This document shows positions 3,532 through 8,831 of a DNA stretch of 8,831 bases, piece after piece. Source of the stretch: Clostridia bacterium (GTDB lineage: Bacteria > Bacillota_A > Clostridia > Christensenellales > UBA1242); contig JAQVQJ010000045.1 of NCBI GenBank assembly GCA_028701635.1, positions 1 through 8,831 on the forward strand, in the 5' to 3' direction. Numbering within the stretch: position 1 is the stretch's first letter; the number at the start of each line of letters is the position of its first letter. A program made the translations under genes and the position numbers. Below the pieces are notes generated by a model that saw only the letters and a list, made by a program, of their open reading frames with translations, was not told the DNA's origin and searched no databases.

Positions 3532-3747
3532 TTAGTTATTATTATTTATTTCTTTTTCTTCTGGAGTTATTTGTAAAGTTCTTTCTGTTTCATATTTCTT
3601 TTCTTCTTTTCTTAAATTAGAGAGAGTCTCTTCATTTATTTCTTCTAAGTTTGAAAGCATATAATAACCGTTTATAACTTCTTCTAAAGGTCTTTTAGAT
3701 ATATATTGTATAAGTGCATCTCTTTGTTCTTTCGAAATCAAAAACAT
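3532..3747 (-). CDS. 71-aa small phage protein of unknown function
   Basis: The N-terminal half, ISKEQRDALIQYISKRPLEE (residues 4-23) followed by VINGYYMLSNLEEI, is a compact helical segment. The pattern K-E-x-R-D-A-L-x-x-Y-[IL]-x-x-[RK]-P-x-x-E-V is one I associate with small proteins near the virion genes of many phages; function unknown to me. The C-terminal half is a charged, disordered tail ending in four Asn. There is no membrane segment and no Cys. It is the only minus-strand gene here with the T-rich leader (TTTTTTAATTTTA, then 5 nt, then ATG), so it may be expressed separately from the large virion genes upstream. The spacing is 25 nt from the 76-aa gene and 117 nt to the 112-aa gene. 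Confidence 0.65.
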   Translation of the reverse strand: MFLISKEQRDALIQYISKRPLEEVINGYYMLSNLEEINEETLSNLRKEEKKYETERTLQITPEEKEINNNN

Positions 3748-3765
3748 AATAATAAAATTAAAAAA
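3748..3765 (-). promoter_or_regulatory. T-rich start-proximal motif on the minus strand (copy 8)
   Basis: On the minus strand, TTTTTTAATTTTA (3765-3753) is followed by TTATT and the ATG at 3747. It has the same sequence and spacing as the plus-strand copies, showing the motif belongs to gene starts and not to one strand or one operon. Confidence 0.55.
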
Positions 3766-3772
3766 TATGTAC

Positions 3773-4003
3773 TTAAAATATATACTCTACAAGCCGTTTT
3801 GTCAATATTATACAATACCAAAAATATGCACTATCAGGGTCTGTTACTGATTCATCATCTACATACTCGTGTGTTACTCCGTATGCTCCTACTTTTAAAA
3901 TTTTACTAATTCCTTTGTTAGTATCATTTACATCATTCAAATCTGATAAATTGAATTCATCATTGTTTGCGTATCCTTTTGTTTGTATTGAGAGAATAGT
4001 CAT
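3773..4003 (-). CDS. 76-aa protein of unknown function in virion block
   Basis: The ATG at 4003 is only 4 nt after the TAA of the 955-aa gene, so translation is probably coupled. Residues 1-50 are polar, with an NDEFNLSDLNDVNDTNKGISKI stretch followed by a short beta-like piece (LKVGAYGVTHEYVDD). The rest, VTDPDSAYFWYCIILTKRLVEYIF, is aromatic and partly hydrophobic but too interrupted by charge for a clear membrane segment. No signal peptide. I do not recognise a family. Its place between a large virion protein and small late genes suggests a minor virion or assembly component, and its abrupt hydrophobic C-terminus could also mean it is the remnant of a longer protein. Confidence 0.6.
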   Translation of the reverse strand: MTILSIQTKGYANNDEFNLSDLNDVNDTNKGISKILKVGAYGVTHEYVDDESVTDPDSAYFWYCIILTKRLVEYIF

Positions 4004-4007
4004 TTAG

Positions 4008-6875
4008 TTATTTTTTTAATTTCCACCTGTCTTTGATTATTTGTTCAAGTTGGGATTTGGTTTCGGCATAATTTTTTTCAATAATATTTCTGCTTTCTAT
4101 TTCTCCACTCCATTTATAATTTTGGTCAAATAATTCTTTGTATCTATCTGGGATTTCAACTCTTTCCGGACGCATATTGTTTTTGTACATTTCGTCATAA
4201 ACATAAAATTTAATAGGTGAAGGATATTCAAAGTCGCTAAAACTATTTTCTTTCAATTTCTGACCCCAGTACATCATATGGAAACTTACTTGCCCATTAG
4301 GTGTTTCAAAATATACGACTGGAACAGAGTTTTTTCCATATTTAGTGTTTATTTTATCAAAACCGATCTTAACTGGTTTTTTATTTTTAATTGATATGTC
4401 AATTGCTTCTTCTATATATTTTGTTTTTTCACCATAATCAGGAAGAACATTATTTCCAAATGAATCAGGATTTCTCATCCTTTTTTGCAGTTCATTATAA
4501 TTAGGTAATTCTTTAGAAATTTCTGAAAATACGCTACTATGATCTTTATCAAACTTATTTGCATCACTTATAATTTGTGCTTTTAGTAATTTTTCATTCA
4601 ATTGATTATTTTCATTCACAAACTCATCAATAGCCTCTTTCTCGGTTTTAGCTTTAGATATTATTTCATCTGCTTGTTTGGTTAAAGAGTCGTCAGCTTT
4701 TGACACTGTGGCAGGTTCCGCCATACTAAAAGGTATTTCATCTGTTTCTCTAATAGTATCAATTTCTTTTTTAGAAATTTTTTCTTTTGTTGGTTTTAAT
4801 AAAGGAGTATTATCTACATCATCAACAGTAAACCCTTTACCAACAGATTTTCCTTTTGCTTTTTCTTCAATAATAATCTCTGCCATTTTTCGAGCTTCCT
4901 CTTTGTTTCTTGTTGCTCTTATTAAGTTCTGCTCTTCTCTGCTTAAAGGAGCAAGATTTTCAGTTACAAATCCTTCTCCCATTTTAGTACCAGATTTAGA
5001 AAGCTCGTCTGCGTAAATAGCGTTTATCTCTTGTAACTCTTTTGCTTTAATTACATTATTTTCAAATTCTTTTGCTTTCTTAATTATATTCTCTAAATCA
5101 GCTTTAGGCATACCCTTATATCCTTCTGCTCCTCGTCTATACTTACTCAACATTCTTGCTCCGAATGCTTGTACTGTTTCAGTAGTAAGAACTTTCTTCA
5201 TTCCAAACATTGATAAAAAACTTGGATCCATTAAAGCAGGTGATAAAAATATATGATCAGTAAGAGAAAGAAAATTATTAGAGGCTTGTCCTATCATTCT
5301 TCCTGCTAAAATATCAGAGGCTTCTCTGCTTGCAGATAATTCTTTCTGAATTTCTCTTAAATTTGTATATCCTGATTCATCAGCTTTATCAATAATAAAC
5401 TCTCTTATAGCATTATCTCTTGAAGTATTAAGTTGTCTTATATCAGAACCCTTAGATAAATCTCCTTTATCTGCAATAGCAACATCTCTCTCAAAAGTTC
5501 TTTTGATATCGTTTATTTCTGACAAAGTTAAACCTTCTCCGTCAAGTTTGTTTTTGTATTTTACAAATTTTTGTAGTTTAGCAGAACCAACCTTATCACC
5601 TTTAGCAGTAGTTTTACTTAATCTACCTACTAAATCATCAAGAACCTCTGAAACTTCTGGAGTAGCCCTGAATTTATTAGGTATACTTTTCAACGCTTCA
5701 TCTGATTCTTTCATTAAACTTTGCCACCTTTTAACAAGTTCTTCGGTAGATTTATACCTATTATATATAATACCTCTTTCTTCCATAAAATCTGATAATG
5801 TAGAACCAAATTTATTATTAAAATCTTTTAGTTGGCTTGGAGTAGCTTTATTTACTCTTGCCAAAACAGAAGACTCAAGAGAACTTTTTTTCAAATTCCC
5901 TTTACTGTTAAATGTTAATCCGTTTTTAGTGGCGTTTTCTATTACTTCTGGATTAAGTGACCTTGTTAAAAATTCATTGTCAAAACTTGAATCTTTAGCA
6001 AATTTAGTGTTTATTTTATCTAATACTTTACTATAAGTACCAGTCAATAAATTTTTACTTGATTGTAACTCGTTTGCTAATATTCCAGCACCTTTTTTAG
6101 TTACCACAGGCAATGTATCAATAATGTTTACAATCCCTTCTTTAGTAGAAGGACTTAAAGAATTCCACTCTTTTATAATCTCTTTACCTGTACTTGTAGA
6201 AGCAAGTTTATATAAAGTATTTTGAACACTTGGCTCAATTGCTCCAAAAACACCTGATACTGTTGCTCCAACTGGAGTTATCCCTCCAGCTGTTGTAGTA
6301 AGACCAGCACCAAGCCTCGATATTCCCCTAAATAATTGCCTTGCTCTATTTTTTAAATCTCTTCCTTCCTCTGCAATAAATCTTTCTTCTCCTTGTTCCG
6401 TATCAATTATAGATTCAGGACTAAAAGTTTGTGCAATATCCTGTAATCCTTCTCCTGCTTTTTGTACACCATACTTTGCAATATTAGGAATTGCTTTTAC
6501 TCCTTCAATTCCTCTGTTTATTGCTTCAAGTCCTATTGCTCCAGCAGATTGTGCTTGTGCTTTAATTAAATTACCAAAAGCGTCAAAATGCTCACCCTGA
6601 CTCTTTTGTTTTTTTACCTTTTCCATTGTATCACTAAAAGAAACAGCTAAATTTTCAGCCATTGATAAATCAAGCTCTTCTGGTTCAATATATGACATAG
6701 AAGAAATTTCAACATCATTAGAAAACTCAGGATTTGCTGAAATAAATTTTGTTACTAATTCTCTGTTATCCCAGTCTTTATATTCTGGGGATTTGGTTTT
6801 TAAGATATTAGCAAACTCAAATACTTTAAGTTTTTGTTCTGGTTCTTTATTAGTAAGTTGTTTAAATCTTCCCAT
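4008..6875 (-). CDS. 955-aa putative internal/ejected virion protein
   Basis: This large multi-segment protein follows the CHAP-containing virion gene after a 13-nt gap. Segments: an N-terminal PEYKDWDNRELV (30-41) of the kind seen near the start of phage internal proteins; an Ala/Gly-rich amphipathic region (about 104-150); a Gly-rich hydrophobic stretch (about 183-215, SRLGAGLTTTAGGITPVGAT), which could insert in a membrane; a long helical body (about 280-530) with GLTLSEINDIKRTFERDV and later a LREIQKELSASREASDILAGRM segment; a hydrophobic patch (536-575); a charged coil (590-770); and a separate C-terminal module (about 775-925) rich in aromatic and beta-prone residues. The layout fits internal virion or polyvalent proteins ejected with the DNA. 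No enzymatic motif is certain. The start lacks both the T-rich motif and a Shine-Dalgarno site; coupling to the upstream stop is likely. Confidence 0.75.
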   Translation of the reverse strand: MGRFKQLTNKEPEQKLKVFEFANILKTKSPEYKDWDNRELVTKFISANPEFSNDVEISSMSYIEPEELDLSMAENLAVSFSDTMEKVKKQKSQGEHFDAFGNLIKAQAQSAGAIGLEAINRGIEGVKAIPNIAKYGVQKAGEGLQDIAQTFSPESIIDTEQGEERFIAEEGRDLKNRARQLFRGISRLGAGLTTTAGGITPVGATVSGVFGAIEPSVQNTLYKLASTSTGKEIIKEWNSLSPSTKEGIVNIIDTLPVVTKKGAGILANELQSSKNLLTGTYSKVLDKINTKFAKDSSFDNEFLTRSLNPEVIENATKNGLTFNSKGNLKKSSLESSVLARVNKATPSQLKDFNNKFGSTLSDFMEERGIIYNRYKSTEELVKRWQSLMKESDEALKSIPNKFRATPEVSEVLDDLVGRLSKTTAKGDKVGSAKLQKFVKYKNKLDGEGLTLSEINDIKRTFERDVAIADKGDLSKGSDIRQLNTSRDNAIREFIIDKADESGYTNLREIQKELSASREASDILAGRMIGQASNNFLSLTDHIFLSPALMDPSFLSMFGMKKVLTTETVQAFGARMLSKYRRGAEGYKGMPKADLENIIKKAKEFENNVIKAKELQEINAIYADELSKSGTKMGEGFVTENLAPLSREEQNLIRATRNKEEARKMAEIIIEEKAKGKSVGKGFTVDDVDNTPLLKPTKEKISKKEIDTIRETDEIPFSMAEPATVSKADDSLTKQADEIISKAKTEKEAIDEFVNENNQLNEKLLKAQIISDANKFDKDHSSVFSEISKELPNYNELQKRMRNPDSFGNNVLPDYGEKTKYIEEAIDISIKNKKPVKIGFDKINTKYGKNSVPVVYFETPNGQVSFHMMYWGQKLKENSFSDFEYPSPIKFYVYDEMYKNNMRPERVEIPDRYKELFDQNYKWSGEIESRNIIEKNYAETKSQLEQIIKDRWKLKK

Positions 6876-6888
6876 TTGTTAAAAGTTA

Positions 6889-8831
6889 TTAAATACCACC
6901 TGTAAAATTAAAATCATTAGGATCAAATCCGTCATCTAATAATTCTTGTTTAAGACTTTGAATATCTTCTCCAAACTCTATTGCTCTTGTTATTTCATTT
7001 TGTATATCCATCCTCTCTGATATACCCAATTTACTAAACTCAATAGACTCTTTAAGAAGTCCAAAAGAATCATTAAGATTTATCTTTTTTTCTTCTGCTT
7101 CTTCTAAATCTTCAACCTCAAATTCTCCTTTATCGTTTAGACCAAGTTGACTATATAAAAAGTCTTTAGGAACACCTGAACCATCTGCTTTTCTCTCTGC
7201 TTTTGCTCTTTCTGTATAAAATCTCTCTTTTGCACCTTTCATCAATGCGTTAGCAATAGATATACCTGCTTCTCTTGTTTCATCAGTTAATCCAGAACCA
7301 CCTTTAAACACTTTAATTGACGCTCCAATAATCCTATCAGATAAACCTAAACTTTTACCTGTCCTGTCGTATTCTGATTCTCTTACAACTGAATTAGGAT
7401 CTGTAATTTTATTAAATAAATTTATTAAAGCCTGATCAGAAAATGTTTTATCACCAATCTTTTGACCTTGCTTATAAGCAACCTCCATTTGCTTAAATTT
7501 ATTAAGAATTTCTTCATAATCTGAAACACCTTTCTCAAAATCATTTTGTATTTTTTCAGACCTTGGTAAAAACTTTTTTCTTTCAACTTCTTTTATAACT
7601 TCTTCAACATCACCACCAGACTTAACAGTATTTGCCAAAGCCTCTTTCATTGATTTAGACACTTGAGTACTTTCTCCTGCCATTGCTCTATTAAATCTTT
7701 CTTCCTGTTCTTTTGTCAATCCATTTTTAGAAATTATCCCTTTTTTTATGTCTTGTATAGGAGAATAAAACCCTACAACTGATTCACCTGACTTAGAATA
7801 TAAAGAATCTTTAGAAACTGTTCTTCTGTTTACTTCTTTATTTCCGTATCTGTTGCTATCTACAATCGTAAAAGTTCCATCATCATTTACTGATTCAATA
7901 AATCCTATATGTCCGTAGTTTCCTGCACTGCTTAAATCAGAAATGAAAACATCTCCTGGCTTAGGGTTTGCATATTTATTTATCTTCTGCATTTTGCTTT
8001 CTAAACTACTTGAGAAATATCCAGCAGGTAAACCAGAAATATCGTTTACAAAGGCAGAACACTCTCCCTCAAAACTCTGATCTCTTCCAGCTGGTCTCTT
8101 TGCAACATCGCCACTTTTTAAATTAGCAAGTAAATTTATAGAATTCTCTTCTCCGTAAGCACTGTAAATATCATTTAAAGAATTCTTTATTTCAAGGTTT
8201 TTTAGCTTCTGTTCTTCTGTTTGAGCATTCTTATAGTTTATCTCAGCTTTTTTCATTTGTATATCAATAGGACTCATTTTCTTTTCAGATAATCCTAACT
8301 GAACTTTTAATTCATCTGCACCTTCTTTTGTCAAAGAACCATTCAAAACAGCTTTATCAATAGCATTTAAATTAGCTAATACCTTATCTGCTTCTGTTTG
8401 ACTTTTATTAAATAAATCTTGTTTTAAAGATTTAATTCTTATCATTTTTTCTTCATCTGTTATTTTTTTGTCTTCTAAGATAGACTTAGCACTCGCCGAT
8501 AAACCAGAAGCAATTAAAGGGTCAATTTCAGCTCCTAAAGAAGAAAAAAAAGAAGTTATACCTTGTTCTCCCATTGCACTTAATGCTTCGGCAGGTAAAG
8601 AAGAAATAGTTGATAACGCTCTATTGTATGATTGGTCTGATAGTTGTTGTGCTATGTTTTGTTGTCGTAGTTTTTCGTTCTCTAATTCTGTAATTTCTGC
8701 TTGTTTAGATTGTATAAAAGACCTACTCCCAGCATTCTGTGCGTCTTGTAGTTCTTTTCTTTTCTGTTCAATTAACATATCAAAATCAGACATTGCAATC
8801 TGGTTTTGTTCTCTCTGATAATTTATTCCTT
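6889..8831 (-). CDS. virion-associated CHAP peptidoglycan hydrolase, 5'-partial
   Basis: The frame stays open to the window edge. The first ATG inside is at 8793 (634 aa), but the twelve full codons before it (GINYQREQNQIA) contain no stop and no leader motif precedes it, so the gene probably starts outside. Numbering from that ATG: a helical tape-like region (1-205), a CHAP domain (about 225-345) and a helical C-terminus (360-630). CHAP enzymes cut peptidoglycan peptides using a Cys-His pair. Here GECSAF gives Cys245, KPGDVFI (278-284) is the usual strand motif, GNYGHIGFIESV gives His295, and VDSN (311-314) supplies the third polar residue. The DPNSVVRESE motif (465-474) is typical of phage virion proteins carrying wall-degrading domains. 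Likely a tail or internal protein that opens the wall during DNA entry. It is the first gene of the minus block visible here. Confidence 0.85.
   Translation of the reverse strand, partial: GINYQREQNQIAMSDFDMLIEQKRKELQDAQNAGSRSFIQSKQAEITELENEKLRQQNIAQQLSDQSYNRALSTISSLPAEALSAMGEQGITSFFSSLGAEIDPLIASGLSASAKSILEDKKITDEEKMIRIKSLKQDLFNKSQTEADKVLANLNAIDKAVLNGSLTKEGADELKVQLGLSEKKMSPIDIQMKKAEINYKNAQTEEQKLKNLEIKNSLNDIYSAYGEENSINLLANLKSGDVAKRPAGRDQSFEGECSAFVNDISGLPAGYFSSSLESKMQKINKYANPKPGDVFISDLSSAGNYGHIGFIESVNDDGTFTIVDSNRYGNKEVNRRTVSKDSLYSKSGESVVGFYSPIQDIKKGIISKNGLTKEQEERFNRAMAGESTQVSKSMKEALANTVKSGGDVEEVIKEVERKKFLPRSEKIQNDFEKGVSDYEEILNKFKQMEVAYKQGQKIGDKTFSDQALINLFNKITDPNSVVRESEYDRTGKSLGLSDRIIGASIKVFKGGSGLTDETREAGISIANALMKGAKERFYTERAKAERKADGSGVPKDFLYSQLGLNDKGEFEVEDLEEAEEKKINLNDSFGLLKESIEFSKLGISERMDIQNEITRAIEFGEDIQSLKQELLDDGFDPNDFNFTGGI

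Noticed and set aside
5503..6036. Plus-strand open frame of 177 codons (and similar ones at 4678-5016 and 8468-8818)
   Set aside because: All lie opposite the two large virion genes, have Ser/Leu/Phe-rich composition typical of antisense reading of AT-rich genes, and lack any initiation signal.

Overview
The window reads as part of a tailed-phage or prophage-like genome that is very AT-rich. Two blocks of genes face each other and converge on a short non-coding island at about 2825-3075. The host is most likely a low-GC bacterium with peptidoglycan, and a Patescibacteria (CPR)-type host is my best guess. That guess is an inference from three things. The endolysin resembles the short lysozyme-like proteins of that group (GVGLCQM then a WH pair then TFHAY). 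Almost no gene has a Shine-Dalgarno site. The gene starts are preceded by T-rich AATTTTTAATTTTTA-like sequence, which I associate with such genomes. A Bacteroidota or other low-GC host is not excluded. The standard bacterial code fits: the two longest genes, about 1,600 codons together, contain no in-frame TGA. Of 13 genes, 11 end in TAA, two in TAG and none in TGA.

Plus strand, 22-2824. This block starts with a lysis-like pair: a small lipoprotein (22-312) and a lysozyme-fold endolysin (324-731). Base composition then falls sharply, from about 43% GC in 301-600 to about 15% in 721-900. Six small or coiled-coil genes follow: three membrane peptides of 59-65 aa, a Cys-rich 104-aa protein, a 264-aa E/K-rich coiled-coil protein and a 90-aa coiled-coil protein with a C-terminal membrane segment. 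Seven of these eight genes have the same leader, TTTTTAATTTTTA or a close variant, usually ending 4-5 nt before the ATG. A strong intrinsic terminator (2838-2871) ends the block.

Island, 2872-3077. After the terminator there is a possible promoter and then about 150 nt that fold densely. The elements are an H-type pseudoknot with an A-rich third loop, a hairpin that competes with one pseudoknot helix, a U-loop hairpin and a perfect 10-bp terminator that also serves the opposite strand. The octamer TAACATAG sits in two of the loops. I interpret this as an independent small non-coding RNA and rate it the most interesting object in the window.

Minus strand, 8831-3076. This is a virion-protein block, read right to left. 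It starts with a large protein carrying a CHAP peptidoglycan-hydrolase domain and a DPNSVVRE-type phage virion motif; its frame is open at the window edge. Next come a 955-aa putative internal or ejected virion protein with a separate C-terminal globular module, two small genes of 76 and 71 aa, and a 112-aa XhlA/holin-like protein. A 36-bp tandem repeat lies just upstream of that last gene. Cell-wall entry (CHAP) is thus encoded on one strand and cell-wall exit (lipoprotein, endolysin, holin candidates) mainly on the other.
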